Below are positions 1-9,222 of a stretch of 55,746 nt of DNA, piece after piece (the stretch's first letter is position 1; each line of letters starts with the position of its first letter). The stretch spans positions 1 through 55,746 of the forward strand of contig CAMYXF010000002.1 of NCBI GenBank assembly GCA_947303185.1. The letters run 5' to 3'. The notes below the pieces were generated by a model. That model was given only the letters and a program-made list of their open reading frames with translations. It ran no database searches and was not told where the DNA came from. The stretch is from an uncultured Clostridia bacterium. GTDB taxonomy: Bacteria; Bacillota; Clostridia; Saccharofermentanales; Saccharofermentanaceae. Made by a program: the position numbers and the translations under genes.

Positions 1-2795
1 ATAACCATCCTACTGAGATCGAACCTTTCGGTGGTGCTGCCACATGCTTGGGCGGCGCTATCCGTGATCCTCTTTCAGGCAGATCATTCGTATATCAGGC
101 AATGCGTGTAACAGGTGCAGGCGATCCAACAGTTCCCGTTGAACTTACACTCAAGGGTAAGCTTTCACAGAAGAAGCTTGTCCGTACTGCAGCTGCTGGA
201 TATTCTTCATATGGTAACCAGATCGGTCTTGCTACTGGTTTGGTTGATGAAGTTTACCATCCCGGATATGTTGCAAAGAGAATGGAGATCGGTGCCGTTG
301 TAGGTGCTGCTCCTGCTTCAAATATCGTAAGAGAAAGACCTCAGGCAGGAGACATCGTTGTACTCCTTGGCGGCAGAACAGGCCGTGACGGTATCGGCGG
401 CGCTACAGGTTCATCCAAGGCTCACGATACACAGTCCGTTGTTACATGCGGTTCTGAAGTCCAGAAGGGTAATCCTCCTACAGAAAGAAAGCTCCAGAGA
501 CTCTTCAGAGATCCTGAAGTTACAAGACTCATCATCAGATGTAATGACTTCGGTGCAGGCGGTGTTTCCGTTGCCATCGGTGAGCTTGCAGAAGGTCTTA
601 AGATCAACCTTGATGCAGTTCCCAAGAAGTACGACGGTCTTGACGGTACAGAGATCGCTATTTCCGAGTCACAGGAAAGAATGGCCGTTGTAGTTCATCC
701 CGCTGACCTTGATAAGTTCATGGCTGCAGCTGCAAAGGAAAACCTTGAAGCAACTGTAGTTGCTGAGGTTACTGCTGAGCCCGTCATGAAGATGGTATGG
801 AACGGCAACACGATTGTTGACCTCCCGAGATCTTTCATCGATACAAACGGTGCTACACAGTATGCTGAAGCTGACGTTGTACCTCAGGGCACAGGCGACT
901 TCCTTGATACACCTGCTACAGGTTTTGCAGCCGGCAATTTTGCCGACAGCCTTAAGGGAACACTCAATTCACTTGAAGGCGCTTCCAGAAAGGGCCTTAT
1001 CCAGAGATTTGACTCTTCGATCGGAGCTGCTACAGTCGTATGGCCTTACGGCGGTAAGATGCAGAATTCACCCGAGGAAGGTATGGCTGCAAAGATCCCG
1101 CTCGATCACGGTACAACACATGACTGCTCAGTTATGACATATGGTTTTGATCCTTATTACACTGAATGGAATCCTTATGCAGGTGCTTATCATTCTGTAG
1201 TTGAGTCATTGCTCAAGCTCCTTGCTATGGGTGTTGATCCTCTGAAGGCAAGACTTACATTCCAGGAATATTTCGAGAGAATGACAGGTGCTGAATCCTG
1301 GGGTAAGCCTCTTGCTGCACTTCTCGGTGCATACAAGGCACAGCTCGATTTCGGTACTGCAGCCATCGGCGGTAAGGACTCAATGTCCGGTACATTCAAT
1401 GATATCCATGTACCTCCGACGCTCGTATCTTTCGCAGTAGGCATGACTACTACAGATAAGGTAATTACCGCTACACTTACAGGCAAGGGCCAGAAGCTCT
1501 ATCTCATCAAGTGCGCAAGAGACGGTAAGGGATCTTACAAGAAAGATCATATATTAAGAGTCATCAAGGCTGTTAAGGAACTGATCGACAGAGGTGAGAT
1601 CAAGAATGCTGCTGTAGTAAGAAGTGCTGGTGTTGCCGCAAGAGTTGCACAGATGTGCTTCGGTAACAAGCTCGGATTCGATTTCTCCGAAAAGCTCACA
1701 GAAGCAGATCTCTTCTCCAAGAGCCTTGCATCGATCATCGTAGCTATCCCTAACGACGGAAATGCAGTTGATAAGGTTGAGATGGCAGGCGGTAAGTTCC
1801 TCGGTACAACAAACGATACTGGCGATTTCACATACGCAGGAAGCACACTTTCAGGCAAGGATGCTCTTGAAGCATATGAAGGCAAGCTCGAGAGGATCTT
1901 CCCGACAGTAGCCAAGTCTGCTGAAATGCCTTTCGAGATCGACGTATATACAGAAGGCAAGGCAATCAAGGCTGCTCCCGGCGTCCTTAAGGGTGCTAAG
2001 CCGAAGGTAATCATCCCCGTATTCCCGGGCAACAACTGTGAGATCGATTCTGCAAGAGCTTTCGAGAGAGCAGGCGCTGAAGCTGAGATCTTCGTAGTAA
2101 GAAACAGAAACCAGAACGATATCAATGAATCATTCGCTGAACTTGCTGCAAAGATCCGTGAAGCAAACATCATGATGATCCCGGGCGGTTTCTCTGCCGG
2201 TGACGAACCTGAAGGTTCCGGTAAGTTCATCACAGCATCTTTGAGAAACAGCGGCATTGCTGATGCGATCTCCGATCTCCTTGATAACAGGGACGGTCTT
2301 GCACTCGGTATCTGCAATGGTTTCCAGGCCTTGATCAAGTTAGGTCTCGTTCCTTTCGGCAAGATCTGCGACATGACACCTGACAGCCCGACGCTTACAT
2401 TTAATAACATCGGCAGACACCAGAATGTTTACTCAAGAACAAAGATCATGACCAACAAGAGCCCCTGGCTCTCACTCTGCAATCCCGGCGAGATCTACGA
2501 GATCCCGATCTCTCACGGTGAAGGTAAGTTCGTAGCTTCTGAAGAGCTCGTAAGAAAGCTCGCAGCTAACGGCCAGATCGCTACATGCTATGTTGATCTT
2601 GATGGTAACTATGCATCCGATACACAGTTCAACCCCAATGGTTCTATCTGCGCTATCGAAGGTATCACTTCACCCGACGGACGTGTACTCGGTAAGATGG
2701 GTCATACGGAAAGATATGAGTCAGATCTTACAAAGAACATTCCGGGCAACAAGTACCAGAAGATCTTTGAATCAGGCGTACAGTACTTCCTGTGA
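1..2795 (+). CDS. purL: Phosphoribosylformylglycinamidine synthase, long single-chain form (5' end cut by window)
   Basis: Fourth step of de novo purine synthesis: FGAR + ATP + glutamine to FGAM, in the cytoplasm. The reading frame is open from base 3, so the N-terminus lies outside the window; about 930 residues are visible. The visible part opens with a PurL-type segment (NHPTEIEPFGGAAT), then GGRTGRDGIGGATGSS and a second synthetase half. A class I glutamine amidotransferase domain follows from about visible residue 667 (FPGNNCEID), with the nucleophile Cys near 771 in GICNGFQAL and a downstream SHGEGKF histidine. The fused amidotransferase matches the roughly 1240-residue clostridial/proteobacterial form, not the split PurS/PurQ/PurL of Bacillus. 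The gene ends 2 bases before rsmA, so the two are probably co-transcribed. Confidence 0.96.
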   Translation, partial: NHPTEIEPFGGAATCLGGAIRDPLSGRSFVYQAMRVTGAGDPTVPVELTLKGKLSQKKLVRTAAAGYSSYGNQIGLATGLVDEVYHPGYVAKRMEIGAVVGAAPASNIVRERPQAGDIVVLLGGRTGRDGIGGATGSSKAHDTQSVVTCGSEVQKGNPPTERKLQRLFRDPEVTRLIIRCNDFGAGGVSVAIGELAEGLKINLDAVPKKYDGLDGTEIAISESQERMAVVVHPADLDKFMAAAAKENLEATVVAEVTAEPVMKMVWNGNTIVDLPRSFIDTNGATQYAEADVVPQGTGDFLDTPATGFAAGNFADSLKGTLNSLEGASRKGLIQRFDSSIGAATVVWPYGGKMQNSPEEGMAAKIPLDHGTTHDCSVMTYGFDPYYTEWNPYAGAYHSVVESLLKLLAMGVDPLKARLTFQEYFERMTGAESWGKPLAALLGAYKAQLDFGTAAIGGKDSMSGTFNDIHVPPTLVSFAVGMTTTDKVITATLTGKGQKLYLIKCARDGKGSYKKDHILRVIKAVKELIDRGEIKNAAVVRSAGVAARVAQMCFGNKLGFDFSEKLTEADLFSKSLASIIVAIPNDGNAVDKVEMAGGKFLGTTNDTGDFTYAGSTLSGKDALEAYEGKLERIFPTVAKSAEMPFEIDVYTEGKAIKAAPGVLKGAKPKVIIPVFPGNNCEIDSARAFERAGAEAEIFVVRNRNQNDINESFAELAAKIREANIMMIPGGFSAGDEPEGSGKFITASLRNSGIADAISDLLDNRDGLALGICNGFQALIKLGLVPFGKICDMTPDSPTLTFNNIGRHQNVYSRTKIMTNKSPWLSLCNPGEIYEIPISHGEGKFVASEELVRKLAANGQIATCYVDLDGNYASDTQFNPNGSICAIEGITSPDGRVLGKMGHTERYESDLTKNIPGNKYQKIFESGVQYFL

Positions 2796-2797
2796 TA

Positions 2798-3598
2798 ATG
2801 AACAGAGAGACTATTAAAGAGATAATGCAATCAGAAGGAATTCTGCCCCAATCGAAATTCGGGCAGAATTTCCTTTGTGATGAGACTATTATTTCCAATA
2901 TTGTTTCTCTATGTGAATTGAGCAGGGAGACCCACGTGCTTGAGGTAGGTCCCGGTCTCGGAAGCATTACTTATCCTATATCTGAGCAGACTGATCATCT
3001 GACATGTGTTGAGATCGACAGAGGGCTTGCAGGTTACCTTAAAGAGAACATCACAAACGCTGAGATCGTTAATTGTGACTTCCTTAAATACGAGTGTAAT
3101 GACAAGCCTGAAGTAGTTGTAAGCAACATTCCTTACTATGTCATGACCGACATCATGAAAAAGCTTTTCGGTGAGTATTTCGGTGCCCGTAAAATGGTAT
3201 TCATGGTGGAAGATGAGGCAATCGCAAGGATCGACTGCGGCCCTAACACAAAGCAGTACGGACCTTTGGCGATACTTTGTTCTCTTTACGGCAAGTATAC
3301 CTATGAGTTTAAAGTTCCGCACACGGCTTTTGTTCCGCAGCCCAGAACGACATCTGCCGTAATAAGCTTTTCGAGGACGGAGTCAGCAGATATTCTTTCT
3401 GCGGATTTCGTTAAGTTCCTAAACGCATGCTTTTCGATGAGAAGAAAGATGCTGAAAAAGAATCTTGCTTCGTTTGCATCATCTGATTCAGTCAATGAAG
3501 CTCTCGAAAAGACAGGCATAAGCGAAAATTCCAGGGCAGAGGAGCTAAGGCCGGACGAATTTGCATCGTTATTTACACAACTGAGAAGCAGCACGTAA
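2798..3598 (+). CDS. rsmA: 16S rRNA adenine dimethyltransferase RsmA/KsgA
   Basis: Dimethylates two adjacent adenines in the 3' hairpin of 16S rRNA during small-subunit assembly, using S-adenosylmethionine. The 266-residue product has the family's N-terminal QSKFGQNFL, SAM motif I VLEVGPGLGSIT and catalytic motif IV NIPYYV; length is normal. An in-frame GTG lies at 2792, inside the purL stop, but ATG at 2798, two bases after the purL TGA, starts the protein at MNRETIKEI and is preferred. No clear Shine-Dalgarno sequence is seen, which suggests translational coupling to purL. Confidence 0.95.
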   Translation: MNRETIKEIMQSEGILPQSKFGQNFLCDETIISNIVSLCELSRETHVLEVGPGLGSITYPISEQTDHLTCVEIDRGLAGYLKENITNAEIVNCDFLKYECNDKPEVVVSNIPYYVMTDIMKKLFGEYFGARKMVFMVEDEAIARIDCGPNTKQYGPLAILCSLYGKYTYEFKVPHTAFVPQPRTTSAVISFSRTESADILSADFVKFLNACFSMRRKMLKKNLASFASSDSVNEALEKTGISENSRAEELRPDEFASLFTQLRSST

Positions 3599-3614
3599 AC
3601 CATAAAATAAATAG

Positions 3615-3623
3615 TGCTATAAT
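3615..3623 (+). promoter_or_regulatory. Probable extended -10 promoter for the zapA-dut cluster
   Basis: The 59-base gap after rsmA contains TGC followed by a perfect TATAAT (TATAAT at 3618-3623). This is the extended -10 pattern that tolerates a weak -35, and no good -35 is seen. It sits about 35 bases before the ATG of the ZapA-like gene, which has a GAGGG ribosome site. Inference from sequence only. Confidence 0.5.
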
Positions 3624-3657
3624 TAAATATCTTCTAATTAAAGCGAGGGTACATTAC

Positions 3658-4248
3658 ATGAGAAAATCCAATGCCAGCTTACTTGGCAAATATTCTGACG
3701 GCTCTTACAAGCGTAAGGGTAAGAGAGATGATGCACCCGCAATTGTCGAATATAAGCAGCTTTATAAAGGTGAGATCAAGGCTAAGACCGTCACCGAGAA
3801 GAAGCTCATGACATTAGAAGATAAGATCAGAGCCCGTTCAAAGGCTAAGCAGGAAGAAGAGGAAGCATCCAAGGAGCAGAGCGCACAGATCACGATCGGC
3901 GGTATCCAGTATGTCGTAAGAAGCGACGATGCCGGATATGACCGTATCAAGAAGGTTGGCGAGCTTGCGGATGAGATCTATAACGACACAAAGAATAACA
4001 ACCCGTATATAGCAACGAATAAGACTGCAATACTGTCACTTTTTGAGGCTTGCGACCAGATCATCTCATTGAGAGCTGAGAACAATGCATTAAAGACAGA
4101 GCTCACATATTACAGGGCAAAGGCTACACAGTATGCAGAAGAGAGAAGAGCTGACATCGAGCCTACTCCGATGGAGGAACTCGCAAACAAGGTAAGCTCA
4201 GGATTATTCGAGCATTTAAAGAATAGTGATGACAAAAAATCGAATTGA
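3658..4248 (+). CDS. ZapA-like cell division protein with basic N-terminal extension
   Basis: ZapA proteins bundle FtsZ filaments at the division ring. The central part of this 196-residue protein (about residues 75-165) looks like ZapA: an ITIGGIQYVV strand, a helix with AGYDRIKKVGELADEI, an NKTAILSLFEACDQI segment, then a coiled-coil rich in E, L, K and A. The first 70 residues form an unusual charged Lys/Arg/Glu-rich extension that canonical ZapA (about 85-100 residues) lacks. The gene overlaps the following U32 gene by about 20 bases, indicating coupled expression. The family assignment is by pattern and moderately sure; the extension has no assigned role. Confidence 0.7.
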   Translation: MRKSNASLLGKYSDGSYKRKGKRDDAPAIVEYKQLYKGEIKAKTVTEKKLMTLEDKIRARSKAKQEEEEASKEQSAQITIGGIQYVVRSDDAGYDRIKKVGELADEIYNDTKNNNPYIATNKTAILSLFEACDQIISLRAENNALKTELTYYRAKATQYAEERRADIEPTPMEELANKVSSGLFEHLKNSDDKKSN

Positions 4249-6607
4249 ACTACTGGCACCTTCAGGCAACCTTGAAATACTTAAAGTTGCCGTTGATACA
4301 GGAGCCGATTCCGTATATCTCGGATTAAAAGAATATTCCGCAAGAGCGGGAGCAGATAACTTTACGCTTGATGAACTTGAAGAAGGCGTGGACTATGCGC
4401 ATGCAAGATCGTCTAAGGTATTCCTTGCGGTAAACACATTAATGAGCGACTCAGAATTTGAGTTGTTCTATCCCACGATCGCAGAAGCTGTAAACATCGG
4501 TGTAGACGGACTTATCGTCCAGGATCTTGCCGTGCTTAAAAAGCTGTCTGCTGATTTTCCTGACGTGATCATCAACTGCAGCACCCAGATGAATGTCTAT
4601 TCTGCAGATGAATTTAAGAAGATCTCTGAGATCGGCGCAAACAGGGTCGTTCTCCCGAGAGAATTGTCCTGTGATGAGATAGAGACAAGAACAAAGATCG
4701 CATCTGGTTACGGCCTTGAGACTGAAGTATTTGCTCATGGCGCTGTATGCGTATGCGCATCCGGTCTCTGCTTATTCTCTGCGATGAACAGAAGCGGTAC
4801 GAGATCCGGCAACAGAGGTTCATGCGCACAGCCTTGCAGGGAAGAATATTCTCTTTTCAATGACGGATTAAAGCTCAAGGACGGACATCTCCTTTCACCA
4901 AAAGACAGAGATGTATCCGAATATCTTGAAAGACTTATAAAGAGCGGCGTTAAGAGCCTTAAGATCGAAGGCCGTATGCGTGATGCCAATTACGTAAGAT
5001 CAGCCGTATACTGCTACCGCAGAATGATCGACGCTTATTATGAGGGCAACCTCAGCAGCGATCTTCTTAAGGAGATCAAGTACGAACTTCTGGTTAACTT
5101 TAACAGGGGCGGCGCATTTACATCACAGTATTTGAGCGGCAGCAAAGACGATAAACTTCTCTCCGGTGAATATCCGGGCAAATATGGCGTCAGAATAGGC
5201 CGTATAAGCGGTCTCGATGCCAGGTGCGGAATTGTTACTGTCGGTATCAAGAACGGCGCCATGGAGCCTCAGAAGGGCGATTATATCTCCATTAGAGATA
5301 ATGCAAGAGAGATCTGTTCTTTCCCGGTAGGTAAGACCAACACAAATCTTAACGGTCTTGCTCTTAAGGGACTTCATCCGGACATGATAAAGAAGCTCAA
5401 GCCCGGTTATGAAGTATTCCTCATGAATCATGAGATATCTATCCCGAAGCAGGAATTAAGAAGAACACCCGTAAGAGTAGTTCTTAACAATAACGGTTCT
5501 GAGATTACAGCAACTGCAGTTGTAGCTGAAGGTATCGCAGAGAAGATCTCATCCGAAGCAAATGTAATCATTCCTGAAGATTACGACGGCAGAACACTTG
5601 ATAAGGAAAGGATCGTTGAACAGCTTTCCAAGACTCTCGATACGCCTTTCACAGTTGTATCCGTTGATTTCGAAGGCAATGACGAGTTCTATTGTCCCGT
5701 CAGCATAATCAATTCTTTAAGACGTGATCTGCTTACAGTATTGGAAGTAGAAGTCGTTAATTCATTCAAGAAGAAGCACGGTCTTGATTACGTTAATGAT
5801 TCAGAGTTCTTTGGCGAACAGACCGACAGATCAGGCGAGATCAAGAACATGTACACATATCCCGTTTTAAGACTTAACGAGGATATCCTTGAAGAAGGCG
5901 CAGACATCTATGCTTTCAGCATCTACGATCTTGCTGATCCTGATATATATGCCAGAGCAATCGAATTCGTAAGAGACCAGGGTGCAGAGCTCGTTCTTAT
6001 GCTTCCTGATTTCCACCACGATAAGCTCAACAAGATAATAGATTATGTTATCGCTCTCCTTAAGGTAGATCTCGGTGACGGATTTAAGGCAGTTATGTCT
6101 TCAAGACTTTTCACTGACCGTAAGTTCTTAAAAGACGGACTTGAGCATTATGCATCAGCAGGCACTAACATTTACAGCAGCAAATCTCTTTCTTATGCAT
6201 TTGAATATGCAGATGCGGTAATGCCGTCTTATGAGGTAAGTGCTGATGATCTTCTCCAGAATATTAGAGACCTTATGGAGGTTTTCGATATCGGAGAAAA
6301 GGCCAGAAAGATAATCCTTCACGCAGACGGAATGATCCCCTGGATGCAGTCAGATTTCTGCGCAGCAGGAAGAAATCAGCGTCCCTGCGGATTCTGCCAC
6401 GGAAATGCCGTGTATGAATTAAGCCCCAAGAGAGAAAATGATGGTGTGGATCTTAAGGTCATTCCTCATCCTCTGGACTGCTCCTGCACGATCTACGGCA
6501 GATCTAAGAATCTCATAGATGAATCTTATGCTGAAGCAATCGCGAATATGGGATTTGACGTAATATGCAACTATACGATATTACCGGGAGGTAAGAACGA
6601 TGATTGA
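4229..6607 (+). CDS. Peptidase U32 family protein (RlhA/YdcP-type, long form with DUF3656-like region)
   Basis: U32 proteins of this type modify RNA rather than digest protein in the studied cases: RlhA hydroxylates 23S rRNA and TrhP acts on tRNA. The 792-residue product begins with the family hallmark ELLAPSGNLE, continues with ADSVYLG, and has the cysteine cluster CVCASGLCLFSAMNRS...GSCAQPCREEY expected for an Fe-S or metal site, followed by SPKDRD and KIEGRMRD. The C-terminal half matches the extended DUF3656-type architecture and carries more cysteines near its end (FCAAGRNQRPCGFCHG, DCSCTIYG). GTG at 4226 or ATG at 4229 could start; ATG is chosen. It overlaps zapA upstream and dut downstream (8 bases), so it is mid-operon. 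The exact RNA target cannot be told from sequence. Confidence 0.88.
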   Translation: MTKNRIELLAPSGNLEILKVAVDTGADSVYLGLKEYSARAGADNFTLDELEEGVDYAHARSSKVFLAVNTLMSDSEFELFYPTIAEAVNIGVDGLIVQDLAVLKKLSADFPDVIINCSTQMNVYSADEFKKISEIGANRVVLPRELSCDEIETRTKIASGYGLETEVFAHGAVCVCASGLCLFSAMNRSGTRSGNRGSCAQPCREEYSLFNDGLKLKDGHLLSPKDRDVSEYLERLIKSGVKSLKIEGRMRDANYVRSAVYCYRRMIDAYYEGNLSSDLLKEIKYELLVNFNRGGAFTSQYLSGSKDDKLLSGEYPGKYGVRIGRISGLDARCGIVTVGIKNGAMEPQKGDYISIRDNAREICSFPVGKTNTNLNGLALKGLHPDMIKKLKPGYEVFLMNHEISIPKQELRRTPVRVVLNNNGSEITATAVVAEGIAEKISSEANVIIPEDYDGRTLDKERIVEQLSKTLDTPFTVVSVDFEGNDEFYCPVSIINSLRRDLLTVLEVEVVNSFKKKHGLDYVNDSEFFGEQTDRSGEIKNMYTYPVLRLNEDILEEGADIYAFSIYDLADPDIYARAIEFVRDQGAELVLMLPDFHHDKLNKIIDYVIALLKVDLGDGFKAVMSSRLFTDRKFLKDGLEHYASAGTNIYSSKSLSYAFEYADAVMPSYEVSADDLLQNIRDLMEVFDIGEKARKIILHADGMIPWMQSDFCAAGRNQRPCGFCHGNAVYELSPKRENDGVDLKVIPHPLDCSCTIYGRSKNLIDESYAEAIANMGFDVICNYTILPGGKNDD

Positions 6608-7094
6608 TATACATATCGAAAAGTGCAGGGAAGACGCCAAGCTTCCTTCATATGCCCATGACGGCGATGCGGGCATGGATCTTTATGCTGCAGAAGATGT
6701 AATCATCGAACCCGGCAGAACAGCGCTTGTACCTGTTGGTATCAAGCTTGCCATCCCATACGGTTATGAAGTACAGATCAGACCCAGAAGCGGAGTTTCT
6801 TTGAAGACACCTTTAAGGATTCCCAATGCTCCCGGTACGATTGATTGCGGATACAGGGATGAAGTTAATGTAATCGTTTACAACGATTCATTCATGGTTG
6901 AAGAAGAAGTTACAGAACCTCTGACATTAGACAGCAAGGGCTGTATTCACGGAACATATAAGATCCGCAAAGGTGACAGGATCGCTCAGATGGTTGTTGC
7001 CAAAGTTGAATACTGCAACTTTGTTGAGACAGATAACGTTAAGGCAATCGGCGAAGACAGAGGCGGCGGATTCGGTTCGAGCGGAGTTAACTGA
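6600..7094 (+). CDS. dut: Deoxyuridine 5'-triphosphate nucleotidohydrolase (dUTPase)
   Basis: Hydrolyses dUTP to dUMP and pyrophosphate, keeping uracil out of DNA and feeding dTMP synthesis. All five trimeric-dUTPase motifs are visible in order over 164 residues: DAGMDLYA, RPRSGVS, GTIDCGYRDEVNV (catalytic Asp and Tyr), DRIAQMVV and RGGGFGSSG at the C-terminus. A loop between motifs III and IV (VEEEVTEPLTLDSKGCIHG) is slightly longer than in short forms. The start ATG overlaps the stop region of the U32 gene and has a strong GGGAGGT ribosome site at 6586-6592. Confidence 0.96.
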   Translation: MIDIHIEKCREDAKLPSYAHDGDAGMDLYAAEDVIIEPGRTALVPVGIKLAIPYGYEVQIRPRSGVSLKTPLRIPNAPGTIDCGYRDEVNVIVYNDSFMVEEEVTEPLTLDSKGCIHGTYKIRKGDRIAQMVVAKVEYCNFVETDNVKAIGEDRGGGFGSSGVN

Positions 7095-7100
7095 TAAGTT

Positions 7101-8141
7101 ATGGCCAGAAACAACAGCGGATTCGTCAGTTTCAGCAGTATTTCAGTAAGGCGCAGAAGCCCTTTCGTAATGAGACTTGCATTGGTCTTAAGTTTTGCTG
7201 CGCTCTTTATCATCTCATTTATCGCGTTAACGGTATTCTCATCTAACAGACTGATGAACATCGACAAATACGAAGTAACCAACGTTCCTTCAAATATCCT
7301 GCCTTCTTACAGCACGACAAGTTTCCAGTCTGCTGACGGACAGACATCTTTGCAGGGATGGTTCTTTAAGACCAAGAATCCTATTTCAACTATTATCGTA
7401 GTTCACGACGCAGGTTCTAACAGACTTCCGTTCGGCGTCGAAATGATCGATATGATCGAGAGCTGGCTTGATAACGGTTATAACGTATTCCTTTTCGACC
7501 AGAGAAACTCAGGTACGTCTGGAGGAGATATCTGTACATACGGATATCTCGAATGGCAGGACGTGTTGGGCGCGATTGCAATCGTTAAACAGATTTCCGT
7601 AACTACTGACGTTATTCTTTTCGGAATCGGAACAGGATGTACATCATCGCTCCTTGCTTATTCAAGCCTTCCGCCTGAAGGCGCAAACGAGAATACGCTC
7701 TCTGAATACAGCCAGAATATCCGTAATCTGAACTTCGACAGATCTTATATCATCGGCATGATCCTCGATTCTCCTGCAAAGGAATCAGATGACTACATCA
7801 GACCGGAAGTTGTACAGAAAGAGCCTCTGGGTTTCATAACACAGTATTCTGTTCCTTATGCGATCAGAGTATCTTCAGGTGCCGACAACGCAAGCCTTGC
7901 TGCTGAGATTGCAAGACTTCCGATTCCCGTACTTATCCTTTACGGCGGCCACGACACGTTTATCGGTGCCGAGAAGATCGACCAGATAATTACAGAGAGA
8001 AACAGACTTAATTCCAGCATCACCAAGAGCATAATGGTAGCTGGTGCAGGTTATCTTGAGGAATACAGTATCAATAAGAATCTTTATATTGATACGGTTA
8101 ACAATTTCCTTAATTCTTACTATAAATTGGACGAAGTTTAA
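7101..8141 (+). CDS. Membrane-anchored alpha/beta hydrolase-fold protein, catalytic Ser and His missing
   Basis: 346 residues: a short cytoplasmic start, one membrane helix at about residues 25-47, then an extracellular alpha/beta hydrolase fold. The fold's landmarks are present: IIVVHDAGSNR where HG-type oxyanion motifs sit, FDQRNSGTSGG, and ILFGIGTGCTSS where the nucleophile elbow should be. The elbow reads G-I-G-T-G, so the expected Ser is Gly177. The acid is kept (GGHD, Asp285), but the expected histidine is Tyr318 in VAGAGYLEE. Two related proteins in this window (26806-27723 and 33053-34048) keep an intact GESMG and GAGH. It is therefore probably a binding or structural protein. It starts 6 bases after dut and ends 1 base before tsaD. 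Confidence 0.8.
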   Translation: MARNNSGFVSFSSISVRRRSPFVMRLALVLSFAALFIISFIALTVFSSNRLMNIDKYEVTNVPSNILPSYSTTSFQSADGQTSLQGWFFKTKNPISTIIVVHDAGSNRLPFGVEMIDMIESWLDNGYNVFLFDQRNSGTSGGDICTYGYLEWQDVLGAIAIVKQISVTTDVILFGIGTGCTSSLLAYSSLPPEGANENTLSEYSQNIRNLNFDRSYIIGMILDSPAKESDDYIRPEVVQKEPLGFITQYSVPYAIRVSSGADNASLAAEIARLPIPVLILYGGHDTFIGAEKIDQIITERNRLNSSITKSIMVAGAGYLEEYSINKNLYIDTVNNFLNSYYKLDEV

Positions 8142-8142
8142 T

Positions 8143-9162
8143 ATGAAAAGGGAAGAAGACATTTTAATACTCGGCATTGAGAGTTCATGCGATGAGACAG
8201 CAGCATCCATTGTTAAGAACGGACGTGTTATCCTGAGCAATGTCATTGCTTCCCAGGCAGATTTCCACGAACAGTACGGCGGCGTAGTTCCTGAACTTGC
8301 TTCAAGAATGCACGTTGATGCCGTTTATCCGACCGTCGAAAAGGCTCTATCTGACGCAGGCGTTACTTTGTCTGACATCGATGCCGTTGCAGTTACATAC
8401 GGTCCAGGTCTTGTAGGTGCTTTGTTGGTCGGCCTTTCATGTGCCAAAGGATTATGCGAAGTATCAGGCAAACCACTGGTCGGTGTTAATCATTTAAAGG
8501 GTCATATAGCAGCAAATTACCTCTGCTTTGAAGAACTTGAGCCTCCGTTCCTTTGCTTATGCGTAAGCGGTGGTAATTCCATGATCGTACGCGTTGACGA
8601 TTATACAGACATGAAAGTATTGGGCCGTACCAGAGACGACGCTGCTGGCGAAGCAATAGATAAGATTGCACGTGTAATCGGTCTCGGTTATCCGGGCGGT
8701 CCCAAGATGGACAAGGCAGGACAGGGAGGAGATACAACAAGATATGTATTCTCCAAGACACACATGGGCGATACTCTTGATTTCTCTTTCTCAGGCCTTA
8801 AGACTTCAGCTTTAAATCTCATTAACGGCTTAAGACAGAAGGGTGAAGAAATCGACATCAAAGATTTCACGGCATCCTATCAGCATGCAATAGCCGAAGC
8901 TTTGCTCAAGAATACAATGGCTGCTTGTAAGCAGACAGGAATTAAGAAGCTCTGCCTTGCAGGCGGCGTATCTGCCAACTCATTCTTAAGAGCAGAATTC
9001 GAAAACCACGCAAAAGCCAAAGGAATAAAGCTTTACTATCCTGAGCTTAAATACTGCACGGATAACGCTGCCATGATCGCATCTTGCGGTTACTACGAAT
9101 TCATAAACGGCAAGCGTGATTCATTGGATCTTAACGCTTATCCGTCGCTCCAAATGCAGTAA
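8143..9162 (+). CDS. tsaD: tRNA N6-adenosine threonylcarbamoyltransferase TsaD
   Basis: Transfers the threonylcarbamoyl group to A37 of ANN-decoding tRNAs, together with TsaB and TsaE. The 339-residue protein starts with LILGIESSCDETAASIV, has PELASRMHVDAVYP, the metal-binding NHLKGH motif, CVSGGNS, LDFSFSGLKT and the C-terminal GGVSANSFLR and CTDNAAMIA. Length is standard. The frame is open further upstream, but ATG at 8143 places the conserved start correctly and directly follows the TAA of the hydrolase gene. Confidence 0.97.
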   Translation: MKREEDILILGIESSCDETAASIVKNGRVILSNVIASQADFHEQYGGVVPELASRMHVDAVYPTVEKALSDAGVTLSDIDAVAVTYGPGLVGALLVGLSCAKGLCEVSGKPLVGVNHLKGHIAANYLCFEELEPPFLCLCVSGGNSMIVRVDDYTDMKVLGRTRDDAAGEAIDKIARVIGLGYPGGPKMDKAGQGGDTTRYVFSKTHMGDTLDFSFSGLKTSALNLINGLRQKGEEIDIKDFTASYQHAIAEALLKNTMAACKQTGIKKLCLAGGVSANSFLRAEFENHAKAKGIKLYYPELKYCTDNAAMIASCGYYEFINGKRDSLDLNAYPSLQMQ

Positions 9163-9222
9163 ATAAAGGTATTTCGGGCTTTTCTTTGTAAATTTTCGCG
9201 TTTGAATGTAAAATACTCCATT

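Noticed and set aside
1547..2410. 287-codon open frame on the minus strand inside purL
   Set aside because: Antisense shadow of a strongly coding plus-strand frame; composition (Ser/Leu-rich, no domain) is that of a mirrored frame.
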